NCBI GenBank assembly: GCA_002702655.1
Contig: PABB01000056.1
Location: forward strand, 62,001-126,000
From: Planctomycetaceae bacterium
GTDB lineage: Bacteria; Planctomycetota; Planctomycetia; Pirellulales; Lacipirellulaceae
DNA: 64,000 nt
Direction: 5' to 3'
Shown here one piece after another: positions 42,012 through 52,500 of the stretch (position 1 is the first letter of the stretch; the number at the start of each line of letters is the position of its first letter). Below the pieces are notes generated by a model, which saw only the letters and a program-made list of their open reading frames with translations, made no database searches and had not been told where the DNA came from. The translations under genes and the position numbers were made by a program.

Positions 42012-45000
42012 CTAACCGAATCGCCAGTAGGCTTCGTCGGCGAGCGCGTCGGCCAGAGCCTCGTCGGCCGCTTCGCTTCCCGCCCAGTCGGTCACCTGCT
42101 CGTGACGCAGTTGGCGGCGCCGACCGATCACAAAGTCGCCCAGCGCGTCATCGCGCCGCAGATCGGCCAGCGGAGCGATCGGACCGCGTGCGGCCGGCGT
42201 CTCGTGGGCCTCGTCGCGACGGGCGATCCGCTCGAACGCGTCGAGCCGTTCGCGAACCGGGGCGGCAAAGCGAGCGATGTCGACGGCAGAGGCCTGCGAG
42301 ATCGTCGTCGTCGCCGCAGGGTCGACGACGATCGAAGTCAGTTCGATGGCGGCCGCGGCCGATTCGGCTGCTGCGATGCCCGATCCGCCCGGGCCTTGCC
42401 CGTAGTGGTATTGCCACAGCGAGACATCGGCCTGATCGACGTCGCCGTCGCCGTCGCCGTCGCCGGAATACAGGTTGACGCCGGTTTCCTTGCCCATGCC
42501 GCGTTGCATGGCCAGGAAGTCGCTGCCGGTCACCGACCCGTCGGCGTCGAAGTCGCCGGTGGCGGCGGCCAGATTGGCGACCACATCGACGCCTTCGCCG
42601 TAGTGATTCATGATGATGGCCAAGTCTTCGCCGTCGACGTCCGCGTCGCCGTTGGCGTCGCCGTCCGTGGAACTGGCGCCACCGGTCATGCCGGCGCCAC
42701 GCTGCCAAGCGAGGAAGTCAAAACCAGTCACCTGGCCGTCGCCCGTGGAGTCCGGCGCCTCGAAGCCGACCGCCACGACCGACGTGACTGGCAGCAGGTA
42801 ATCTTCCACTTCGCCGATCACCGAGTAGCCGAAGATCGAGTCGACCGAGAAATCGCCGTAACGGAAGCGGGCGTAGACGTTCGCCGCGGTGACGCCGGCG
42901 GGCATTTCAAAGCTGACGGTGTTCGTGCCGGCGTCCAGCAGGACCTTGGTCCCGATCTGCAAGCCTGACGTGCCGTTGTGAGTGAACTCCAGCCGCTCGC
43001 CGACATCGTCGAAGTCGCCGTCGTCGTTGAAGTCGATCCAGCCGGTGAGCCACCCGCCGTGCCGACTGGTGACAACTGAAGCGGTGTTCGTGCCGGTCAC
43101 CAACGGAGCGATCGTCACGCCATCCTCGTCCGCGAGTCCGTTGATGTCGTCGCCGGTTGCTGCGAGATTGGGCTGCCCGTTGGCGTCCGCGTCGATCTCG
43201 GCGCCAAGGAAGTAGATGCCCTTCTTGTGCCGGGCGCCGTTCTCGGCAAACAACGTGGCGCCGTACACCGCCGGCAAATCGCCGTAGTCGTCCACCGCGG
43301 CGTTCTTCAGGCCGAACGCCACGCCGGAGAAGGTGTCGCCGCTGGCCAGATCGATCGTGTACGGGCCGTTGAAGAACGGCGTGACTTGCGAGTACGGGGC
43401 GTTAACCACCGCGCGGATGACCAGGTTGGTCTGCGGCGGCACTTCGGTAAAGACGAACGCCCCGAACTCGTTGGTGACTGTCTGCGTATCGCCGGCATCC
43501 AGGACGCCGCTGTTGTTGTTGTCCAGGTAGACCGTGATACCGGGAATTCCGGATTCGCCCGTATTGCGGGCGGCATTCGTATTGGCGTCGTCATAGACGA
43601 TGCCCAGGACGATGCCGGGCTGCGCGATGCCCACGCCCGGCGCCGAGTTGAGCGGCGGCGTGATGCCAAAGTCGACATCGGTGAACGAGTCGCCGAGGTT
43701 GGCGAACCGCGTGTCGACGCCGGTCGCCGGCGCCGAGATCTCCCAGTTGGCGGGCAAATCGACCGTGATGTTCAACACGGCGGCCGATTCCAGCGGCACG
43801 GTCAACGTGTAGGCGCCAGTGGCGTCGGTCTCGACCAGCGTCTCGCCGCCATCGCGTACGCCATTGCGGTTCGCATCAGCAAACACCCCAATGTTTGGCA
43901 TCAGCACGTCGTCGGCGTTGTAGACGCCGTCGCCGTTCATGTCGGCAAACACCACGCCGCTGAAGTTGGCCTCGGCCGCCACGGGGGCGCCGGGGTCCAG
44001 CAGGAAGTTGACGCCCTTAACGTGGTACTCGGTCTCGGCGCCGTTGCCGTCGAGCCAGGGCAGCGGGGTCCCGGAGCCGTCGACGGGCACTTCCAGGCTG
44101 GCGTCCCGCTGCCAGACCTTGAAGAAGTCAGCCGAGATTTCCCATTCAGTCTGGTAATGCTGCAACAGTCCGGCGCCGGTGGTCGTGTCATCCTTGGCGA
44201 CGCGGCCCTCGGGGTCCTCGATCGAGACGATGTAGTCGTCCGGCACGAGGTCGAAGTAGTAGTTGCCGTCGGCGCCGGTGACGAAGCGGTCGACGACGAC
44301 GTTGTCGCTGGCGCGGCGGACGACGACCGTCACGTTGCCGGCAAACGCGTCGAGCGTCGTCAGCGGCGTCTCGTCCACGGTATTCGAAATCTCGCCGTAT
44401 CGTAGCACGCCCGGATCGGAGTCGATTTCGGAGATGACAGCATCCGTGACGCGGCTGTAGTTGAAGGCGTCGTCTTGATTCGAATCGATGCCGACGAAGC
44501 CCTGAATGCGCTGCGTGCTCGCGCCGATCGGCGAGCCGTGCCAGGCGACTTCCAGACCGTTGACCACAAAGGGCGTGCTGCCGTAGTTCTCGAAGTGCAG
44601 TTCCCAGCCCTTGGAGAACGCCTCGTTGGTGCCGTTGTCAAGAAATGGAACGCCGGTCGTTTCGTTGAAGATCAGGTTGTCGTCAGAACGTTCGCCCCAA
44701 CTGCGATTGCTGCTGAACGTCCAGATGAGCGAACCGCCGGTCAGGTCGTTCGAGATCCCGTCGCCGCTGAAGGTGGCTGGCGATTCGTTTTGCAGCACAA
44801 CGGTCGGGTCTTCGACGAAGAAGTGATTGAGTTCCTGGTGCGTCCCGTCAGGGCTCACCAGCAGAATGCGGAGATTGTCGAGCGCATCGGCCGTTCCGCC
44901 GGCGATGTCGACTTTCACCTCCACGGTCTCGATGGTCATGTTGTTGGTTTCGGGCACCGAGAGCGGCAACGGCGTGCCGCGGCGCAGGGCGGGGCCCCCG

Positions 45001-46862
45001 TCGGCGAAGGGGTCGTCCGCGTCGTACTCGGCCCAATAGTCGACAAATCCCGCTTCGCCGCCCAGGCCGCCGGGCACCAAGTAGGTGGTGTTACCCACGG
45101 TGTAAGTCTCGGCGGCGGGGATGTCGACGCCCTGCACGTTGACGAACGTGGTGAACGTGCGCTCCGACGGCAACGCCTGATTCTTTGTGTGCCATTGCTC
45201 CGCCAGTTGGACGGCCATCTCGGCGTCGACGACGCCGTGCGCGTAGCCGATCATCTCGCCGTAGACGCCCTTGCCTTGGCTAATCGTGTAGCCGGCGCCA
45301 TTGGTCATCATGGTCGTGATGGGCTGGTACGACGTCGGGCCGAGATTCGGATCAAGCGTTGGGTTCAGACGCTGTCTCAGGACGGGGATTCCCGAGTCGT
45401 ACACGTCCGGGTCGTGGAACACCGGCATCTGATTCATGATCCAGGTGTTCTGCGTGCCGATTTCCAACCCCTGTCCCAGGCCATTCGTGGGGACGTCGAA
45501 GGGCGCATTTTGCCGCGCCGACCGGACCAGGATCTCCTGCACGTCCCGCCAAGTCAGATTGGGATTGGCTTCGAGCATCAACGCGACGACGCCAGTCGCA
45601 ATGGGCGCAGCGCCCGACGTGCCATTGAAACGCGACGTGTAGTCCGTGTCGGGCAGGTAGTCCGGGCCGAACGGATCGATCGCCTCGCCCGTGTCCGGGT
45701 CGGGGTCCACGTTGTAGCCAAACTCCCCGGTGAGGTCGGTCGTCACCAGACCGCTGCCGACGCCCGTGTCGTCCACCAGGAACAGCGAATGGGACCCGGT
45801 CGGAGCGGCGACCAACACCGACGCCGAGGTCTCCGGGTAGTCGGTGACGGTGCCATCGAAGTTGTTGTAGAACCCGTCGTGGTCGACGCCCGTCACGCCG
45901 ATCGTATAGCGGGTGTTGACCCAGCCGTCGTACGTCGTGCTTCCCAGGTCGCCCAGACTCTGAAAGCCTTCGCTGAACATCGCGCCCGCGCTGTTGCCGG
46001 AAGCGAACACATGAACCACGCCCAAGCCGCCACGGCCGAAGAAGACGGAGTCGCGGAGCGCCTTGATCTCGGCCGCGTCGGGCCCCAGCAGGGCGCGCGG
46101 GATGCCCGGCCCCCAGCTGTTGTTCGTGATGTCGATGACATCCGTCTCGTAACGGAAGGCGTCAGCAAAGGCTGACACAAGCAACGGCGCTTGTTCGGCG
46201 ACAATCCGGATTGGCACCATGGTCACGCCGGGCGCGACGCCCGTGCCGCCAAGGCCGTTGTTTGCCACCGCTCCGATCAATCCCGCCACGGCCGTCCCGT
46301 GCGCGTCGGCGACAGAACTCAGGTCGGGGTCGCCCAACCCGATCAAGTCGATTGAGTCGAACCCCAGCGTCGGATGGATGTTTGCCGCCAGGTCGGGATG
46401 ATCGCGCTGCACGCCGCTGTCGAGCACGGCGACGACCACGCCTTCGCCCGTGTAACCCATGTCCCACACTGGGGCCACGTTGATGTCCTCGCCGGGAACG
46501 GCAAAGATTGGCTGGAAATCCGGATTCCCGACCTGTTGGCCGCTATTGATCAGATGCCATTGACTGCCCACGAGCGGATCGGTGGGTACGGAGAGCGTGC
46601 GGAGTGCATTGAGTGCCGTGGAAGAAGTGCCGGACTGGGCGAGCGCTTGCCAGTAGAGCTCGTTTTGCAGAATCGCCAGTTGCCCCGCTTCGTCATTGGT
46701 CGATAGCGAGTACGCCTCCCAAGCGACGTTGTCTTGCGTGGCGGCGGCGAGCGCGACAACGCCGCTGTCGGCCGACATCACGCGGCGGTCTTCCAGCGTC
46801 TCGAACGCGAGCTGCTGCTTCTGCCGGCGGCTGACGCCCGCGGGGCGGCGCTTCTTGTTCAT
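42012..46862 (-). CDS. Giant secreted subtilisin-like protease with P-domain, GEVED and dockerin repeats
   Basis: The protein has 1616 residues from ATG 46862 (GAAGG just ahead). The N-terminus is basic and carries the planctomycete extracellular motif FETLEDRRVMSA at 20-31. A subtilase domain has catalytic Asp148 (VAVLDSGVQ), His188 (DAHGTAVAG) and Ser416 (NGTSGAAPIA), with Asn290 for the oxyanion hole. A proprotein-convertase P-like domain lies near 630-775, SdrD/Cna-B-like beta repeats with calcium loops near 970-1180, a GEVED domain near 1220-1357, then two dockerin-type repeat pairs near 1370-1490 (GDGQVTGFDFLAWQRG, DADGSVTGSDFLAMQRG). A charged C-terminal region follows. It probably digests or processes extracellular protein; where it is anchored is not known. 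Confidence 0.92.
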   Translation of the reverse strand: MNKKRRPAGVSRRQKQQLAFETLEDRRVMSADSGVVALAAATQDNVAWEAYSLSTNDEAGQLAILQNELYWQALAQSGTSSTALNALRTLSVPTDPLVGSQWHLINSGQQVGNPDFQPIFAVPGEDINVAPVWDMGYTGEGVVVAVLDSGVQRDHPDLAANIHPTLGFDSIDLIGLGDPDLSSVADAHGTAVAGLIGAVANNGLGGTGVAPGVTMVPIRIVAEQAPLLVSAFADAFRYETDVIDITNNSWGPGIPRALLGPDAAEIKALRDSVFFGRGGLGVVHVFASGNSAGAMFSEGFQSLGDLGSTTYDGWVNTRYTIGVTGVDHDGFYNNFDGTVTDYPETSASVLVAAPTGSHSLFLVDDTGVGSGLVTTDLTGEFGYNVDPDPDTGEAIDPFGPDYLPDTDYTSRFNGTSGAAPIATGVVALMLEANPNLTWRDVQEILVRSARQNAPFDVPTNGLGQGLEIGTQNTWIMNQMPVFHDPDVYDSGIPVLRQRLNPTLDPNLGPTSYQPITTMMTNGAGYTISQGKGVYGEMIGYAHGVVDAEMAVQLAEQWHTKNQALPSERTFTTFVNVQGVDIPAAETYTVGNTTYLVPGGLGGEAGFVDYWAEYDADDPFADGGPALRRGTPLPLSVPETNNMTIETVEVKVDIAGGTADALDNLRILLVSPDGTHQELNHFFVEDPTVVLQNESPATFSGDGISNDLTGGSLIWTFSSNRSWGERSDDNLIFNETTGVPFLDNGTNEAFSKGWELHFENYGSTPFVVNGLEVAWHGSPIGASTQRIQGFVGIDSNQDDAFNYSRVTDAVISEIDSDPGVLRYGEISNTVDETPLTTLDAFAGNVTVVVRRASDNVVVDRFVTGADGNYYFDLVPDDYIVSIEDPEGRVAKDDTTTGAGLLQHYQTEWEISADFFKVWQRDASLEVPVDGSGTPLPWLDGNGAETEYHVKGVNFLLDPGAPVAAEANFSGVVFADMNGDGVYNADDVLMPNIGVFADANRNGVRDGGETLVETDATGAYTLTVPLESAAVLNITVDLPANWEISAPATGVDTRFANLGDSFTDVDFGITPPLNSAPGVGIAQPGIVLGIVYDDANTNAARNTGESGIPGITVYLDNNNSGVLDAGDTQTVTNEFGAFVFTEVPPQTNLVIRAVVNAPYSQVTPFFNGPYTIDLASGDTFSGVAFGLKNAAVDDYGDLPAVYGATLFAENGARHKKGIYFLGAEIDADANGQPNLAATGDDINGLADEDGVTIAPLVTGTNTASVVTSRHGGWLTGWIDFNDDGDFDDVGERLEFTHNGTSGLQIGTKVLLDAGTNTVSFEMPAGVTAANVYARFRYGDFSVDSIFGYSVIGEVEDYLLPVTSVVAVGFEAPDSTGDGQVTGFDFLAWQRGAGMTGGASSTDGDANGDADVDGEDLAIIMNHYGEGVDVVANLAAATGDFDADGSVTGSDFLAMQRGMGKETGVNLYSGDGDGDGDVDQADVSLWQYHYGQGPGGSGIAAAESAAAAIELTSIVVDPAATTTISQASAVDIARFAAPVRERLDAFERIARRDEAHETPAARGPIAPLADLRRDDALGDFVIGRRRQLRHEQVTDWAGSEAADEALADALADEAYWRFG

Positions 46863-47846
46863 GGCCTTCGACGCGGGGGAAGGGCCCGCTCCCCAGGATG
46901 GACTGCTGTTGCGCACGTTCTTGCGACCTCTTGGGTTGCGACGGGTCGGTCCGCTGCTCGCGCAGTTGACGCCTGAAGCCGGTGGCGCCCGCACGGAGCG
47001 CAAACCGACAGACGCCGGGATCCCTAGGATCGGGGCGGACGACGAGTCGCTAGATTTTGGGGTTTGCCTGTTCCGTCGCCGGGGCATGCAGCGCAAGCTG
47101 CTGACCGCGGCGTCCTTGCGCAGTATATCGACGGGAGTGCGGGCCTCACCACATGAGGGGCCGGAAAGCCAGTTGCTAGCTGGATTTCCGGAAAGTTCAT
47201 ATTAGGCACGCTCATATTTATCGTCAAACTTGCTGCATGGAGATTCGTACTTATCGAGGCCGAGCTGGGCATAATTCGTCACGCGGCGCAAAGATTTCGG
47301 GCTGCGGCGGCTGACCGACTTGCTGCGAACGACCCGCAGCGATCGCTCGGCCGCGCTGCAGGGCGGGGGAAATGCACCTGCGAGAATGGCGCGCCCCGTT
47401 CCGTGGCAAGGCGAGCGGTGCGCGCGTTTGGCGAACGGCGGATCCCTCTGACGACGGGGGGCCCGGCCGCATGGCCCGGGTTCGCAACCGCCTGCTGTCG
47501 GCCGTCTCTGCAAATTCCTGCATCCCCTGTCGCGACGGCGCCCAGCGCTGGCGTCTTCGCCGGAGACGTCCTGGCGCCGCGCCCGCTCCCTTTCCCTGTA
47601 AAACCGTGCCGATTGTGCCGGAAACTCTGATTACTCCGCTGGTCTCGGTCCGATAAAGCCTACCGAGCAACCTGAATCGCGAGCTCGGCTGCCGAGAATT
47701 GCGCTTCAGGCGGCCAGCCGTTCCTGGTTGGCGTGCGTTTCACATTGAGTTCAGGCAGCGGCGGCGACTGCGGTCCAGCAGGCGCCTCGCCGCGACATGA
47801 CACTGCCGGTCGCGCGAACGAAGCGTCGGCTTTGGGGGGATCACAG
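46863..47846. other. Long divergent gap between protease and BBP7 genes
   Basis: These 984 bp carry no convincing gene. Around 47195-47235 the sequence becomes AT-rich with CATATTA and CATATTTATC, a likely promoter zone, but hexamers are not clear. Short open frames here lack start signals and family resemblance. A long regulatory region for two secreted-protein genes is the simplest reading. Confidence 0.55.
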
Positions 47847-49094
47847 ATGGCTTCTCTCTTCTTACGCCCACTGCGGGTCGCCGCTGCGTTGATGTTGGTC
47901 GCCGCAGCGGTCCAGGCAACTCACGCTCAACAAGGACCCGCGGGGTACGGCCCGATGCCGGGTCCGCAGGCGTTTCCGGCATCGCCGTTAGCGGGCGGGC
48001 AAGCCGCCGCCGGCGGCGGGGCGTACATGGATGCCAACGGTCGACCGATCATTTTGCCGGCCCAGTATTCCGCGCCGGTCGATGGCGGCTACGGAGCCTG
48101 CCCGCCAGGGTACGGCGATGGTCTGTACGCTGATTTCGGCGGGTACAGCATGCCTGACCAGGTCGGGCCGCACTACTTCGACGTGTCCGTCGAAAGCGTG
48201 TTCTTGCAGAACGACGACGCCCTGGACGGCATCGGACCGTTGGCGTCGATCGGCGCCGCCGGGCCGACCGCGCTGGACCCCAGCAACGGAACCGGCGATT
48301 ACGAGGCGGGTTGGAAGATCGCGGCCCGGCTCGATCTGGGTCCGCTGAGCGTCTTCGAAGCGACCTACGCGGGGCTGTACGACATCGGGTTTAGCCAGAC
48401 GATCAACTCGGTCGACGTGGCGCCCGGCGGCGTCGATTTCCAGTTGTTCTCGCCGTTCTCGCAATTCGGCGTGGGCACGCTGATCCCCGGCGTCGACGAC
48501 GGGCAGACCTACAGCGTCACGTACGACGCCAGCCTGCAGAGCACCGAGCTGAGCTACCGCCGCTACTGGGTCGGCAACAACCCGCGGATCAGCGGCACGT
48601 ACCTGCTGGGTTTCCGCTACACGCGTCTTAAGGAAACGGTCACCTACGACACGGTCGGTCTGGATACGCCGGTCACGACCGCTTCGGCCAGTCGGCTGTG
48701 GCAGGGCGACAACGAGTTGCTCGGCTTCCAGTTGGGCGGCGACGGTTGGATTGGCCTGCGGCAAGGCTTGCGATTCGGCATCGAGAGCAAGGCTGGCGTC
48801 TACAACAACCACTATGTCTTCCAGAACGCGGCCGTCACGCCAGGCGGAGCCAGCGACTTTTCGAGCGTCACCAAGGGCGATCAGGTCTCGTTCATCGGCG
48901 AGGCGAACGCTTCGTTCGTGGCCGACATCCTGCCCAGTTGGTCGATTCGCGGCGGGTATCAGGTGCTGTACATGAGCAGCTTGGCTGCGGTGGGCAGCAC
49001 GATTGACCCGACGGACTACTTCGCCACGACGGTCAACACCCAGGGCGACGCCCTGTACCACGGCTTCTTTGGCGGGCTGGAGTACGTCTGGTAG
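47847..49094 (+). CDS. BBP7-family outer-membrane beta-barrel protein
   Basis: The protein has 415 residues from ATG 47847, with a GGGGGGAT site ahead. The signal peptide (VAAALMLVAAAVQATHA) is followed by a Gly/Pro/Ala/Tyr-rich stretch to about residue 100. A barrel then begins at PHYFDVSVESVFLQND and shows alternating strands (SYRRYWVGNNPRISGTYLLG, FIGEANASFVADILPSWSIR), ending in an aromatic residue (GGLEYVW) as outer-membrane proteins do. This matches the planctomycete BBP7 (beta-barrel porin 7) family, thought to be surface proteins or porins. It is followed by a clear terminator. Confidence 0.88.
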   Translation: MASLFLRPLRVAAALMLVAAAVQATHAQQGPAGYGPMPGPQAFPASPLAGGQAAAGGGAYMDANGRPIILPAQYSAPVDGGYGACPPGYGDGLYADFGGYSMPDQVGPHYFDVSVESVFLQNDDALDGIGPLASIGAAGPTALDPSNGTGDYEAGWKIAARLDLGPLSVFEATYAGLYDIGFSQTINSVDVAPGGVDFQLFSPFSQFGVGTLIPGVDDGQTYSVTYDASLQSTELSYRRYWVGNNPRISGTYLLGFRYTRLKETVTYDTVGLDTPVTTASASRLWQGDNELLGFQLGGDGWIGLRQGLRFGIESKAGVYNNHYVFQNAAVTPGGASDFSSVTKGDQVSFIGEANASFVADILPSWSIRGGYQVLYMSSLAAVGSTIDPTDYFATTVNTQGDALYHGFFGGLEYVW

Positions 49095-49528
49095 CCGCCC
49101 CCGCGCTCGCTTGCCGAGCGGACGCCGCCTCCGGCGGTCAATCACTTGCACCACGCCACAGCCGCAGCCGAAAGGTTGCGGCTGTTTTTACGCGCTCATC
49201 GGCAGTGACAGATGGTCAGGCCGCCCCAGGCGCCTGGGCCCGCAACCATGTGCGACGTCCCCCGCGGGCGGAACTCCGCGGGCGGAATTTGTGGATTTGG
49301 CCCCATTTCCGGGCTGTCGGAATTTTGCGTCCCCCGGGGGCGACAATTACAATCAAGAGACTACGAGGGAGGCGTGCGCACTGATCAAGCGGTGCGATGG
49401 GGCTGTCGGAACCAGCCAGGCTCGGCCGTCGTTGCAGAGCGAAACGCCCAATTTCCGAGATTGATCACCCCGTCCGGGCGGACCCCCCGGCGCCGATTGA
49501 AGCAGACATCTGAAGAGGAACCGCGGTC
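49095..49528. other. 434-bp gap between BBP7 and the beta-helix gene
   Basis: The gap holds the BBP7 terminator and then untranslated sequence upstream of the beta-helix gene. CCCGCGGGCGGAACTCCGCGGG near 49260 could fold. No open frame with support and no clear promoter hexamers were found. Confidence 0.55.
49159..49189 (+). terminator. Rho-independent terminator of the BBP7 gene
   Basis: The stem CAGCCGCA / TGCGGCTG with a 10-nt loop is followed by TTTTT, 64 bp after the stop codon. Confidence 0.85.
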
Positions 49529-52500
49529 ATGGCAATGGGAAGTTGGTGGGGCAAGCATTCTAACCGCCGCGGACGGTCCAAGACCAAAACCAGCCGGTTG
49601 GCGAAGGGCGTTCGCCGCCGCGATCAGCGCCGGCTGCGCGTCGAGCCGCTCGAAGACCGCCGCATGCTGGCCACGTTGACGGTTCTCAACACAGCCGATC
49701 TCGACAACGCCGGCAATCCGGTGCCGGGGTCGTTGCGGCAGGCGCTCAACATCGCCAACTCGAACGGCGAAGCCGACATCATCGTGTTCTCCGAGACGGC
49801 GGCCGTATCCGCCGGCGGCACAATCTTCCTTTCCAACTCGGCGGCCGGCGGAGAATTGGCGATCACCGACGATCTGATCATTGCCGGCCCCGGCGCCCGC
49901 AAGATCTCGATCGTGCAAAATCGCGGCGACTCCCGCGTCTTTAACATCGACGACGGAGACGATGACCGGTTCATCAACGTGACGATCACGGGCGTGACCA
50001 TCAGCGGCGGCAATCTCATCGGCGAAGACGAAGACGCCGATCGGGGCGGCGCGATTTACAACAAAGAGATCGTCACGCTGAACGAGGTGTCGATCGACGG
50101 CAACAGCGCCTCGATGGGAGGCGGCGGCATCTTCAATCGGTACGGCTCCATCACGATCAATCGCAGCAGCATTCTCAATAACACCGAAGGCGTGCGCAAT
50201 GGCGATGTCGAGGAAGAGGAACTGACCACTCTGGTCCGCATCAACAACGCCACCTTCTCGGGAAACAATGTCGGGCTAAGCAATCAGCGCGGCACGGTGA
50301 ACATCATCCATAGCACGTTTGCCGAGAACACCATTGGATTGTCGAGCCAGGGCAATCCTTTGCCGGAGCTGGACGACGAGGGCATGCCGACCGGCGACCC
50401 GCCGCCGCCGACCGTGTTTACCAACGTGTCGGGGTCCATTTTCGCCAACAACGGCATCTACGACATTTCGACGATCGGCGTGCTCGAGGGCGATGGCGAG
50501 GAGCAGCCGCCGCGTAGCCTGAATCCGTCGATCTTCACCTACGGATACAACATTTGGGGCGACGACCCCGAGATGCTGGATCCGCGCACGATGCAGGATC
50601 CGCCGCCGACGCCGGCGGACGAAGGCACGATCGCCGATCCGCTCGAAGGAACGTTCCCGCCGAACGGCTTTCCGGATTCCGATTCCTCGACCGATCGGAT
50701 CACCGACCCGTTCCTGCTGCCGCTGTCGAACTACGGCGGCTCGACGGACGTGTACTTGCCGAACAACGATCCCATGCACCCCGATTTCATGGCGATCAGT
50801 CCGGCGATTGATACGGGCGATCCCGACGCCCGCGCCTACGAATTTGAGCAACGCGGCCGTCATTTCACGCGATATTTCAACGCGACCGGCGCCGTCGATG
50901 ACGAGGGAGAACCGGTCGACATCATCGACGTGGGGGCCGCCGAAGTGCAGGCCGGTCGGTTCTTGGTCGACGCGCTGCAGGACGACCTGGACGGTCAGTA
51001 TTCGGGCTTCGAATCGACGACCTACCTCGATTCGGAAGGCACGGTCGGGCTGGAGACCCGCGGTGACTTCAGCATTCGCGAGGCGTTGCAGTTCTCGCAG
51101 TTGAACCCCGAAGTTGACACCATTGGCTTCGATCCGAACCTGCTGATCTACACCGATACGACGCCCTCGGTCCCGCCCACGATCTTGCTGACGCTGGGCG
51201 AATTGGTCGTCGATCACGAGGTGATCATCCAGGGTCCGACCACGTTCGAGTTGGAGATCGACGCCAGCGGCAACGATCCGACGCCCACGCTAGGCAATGC
51301 CGACGGGTCGCGCGTGTTTCGCATCGACGACGGCGACATCATGGCTGCCACCGACGTGATCATCAGCAACCTCACGATCATGGGCGGCGACGTGATTGAT
51401 CGCGGCGGCGCGATCTACAATCGCGAGAACCTGACGATCGCCAACAGTTGGATCAAGCAGAATACCGCCAGCAACGACGGCGGCGGCATCTTCACCCAGT
51501 TCGGCGACCTGACGGTCGTCTCCAGCACGCTGAGCGAAAACTTCGCCGCCGATGACGGCGGTGCGATTTTCTTTGACAACCCGACCCTCGGCGTCATGGC
51601 GCCGATTTTGGGAACGATTACCAACACCACGATCACCGACAATCAAGCGGGCGACCGCGGCGCCGGCATTGCCAATGTCAACGGCGACGTGACGATCGGC
51701 TACAGCACGATCACGCTGAACTCGTCCGGTTCGCGCCGCGGCAGCGGCATCGCCTCGATGGGCGGCGACTATGCGAGCACCACGCTGATGTCGACGGCCG
51801 TCTCGGGCAACATGAACAACGACGTGGAGTACGTCAGCGGCGGCGACATCGGCGACATCGTATCGCTGGGATACAACATCATCGGCAACGGCAATGCCAC
51901 GCTGGCATTCGATCAGACCGGCGACCAAACCGGCATCCTGGATCCGCTGTTGGACGACCTGAAGCGCGAGGGCGGCCCGACGCCCATTCACAAACCGCTC
52001 ACGGGAAGTCCGCTCATCGACGCCGGCGACCCCGCCGCGGTCGCCGGAATGGACGACGTGCCTCTCTATGACCAGCGCGGGTTCCCCTACGGCCGCGTCT
52101 TCGACGGTCTGCAAGACGGGACGGATGTCATCGACGTCGGGGCCTACGAACTGCAGGGCGCCACGTACGTCGTCGATACGCCCCTTGACGAGAACAACGG
52201 CAACTACAACCCGGGCAATCTGTCGCTGCGCGAGGCGATTGAGCTGGCGAATATCAATCCGCTGCCCGACGTGATCATATTCGACCAGAACATCATGGCG
52301 GACGAGACGATCTCTCAAGCCCGCGCTAGCGAACTCAAGCCGGGCAGCACGGCCGACATGAGGATCACCGACCACCTGACCATTGTCGGGTTGGGGTTGG
52401 ACTTCCTGTCCATCGATTTGGCGAACGGAATCGACAATCTTGTCACGACGAATGAGTTGAAAGTACCGCTGTTCACCATCGACGACGGCGATGCGAACAC

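Noticed and set aside
47251-47670. A 139-residue frame in the protease/BBP7 gap
   Set aside because: It has low-complexity Arg-rich composition, no start signal and no resemblance to any family.
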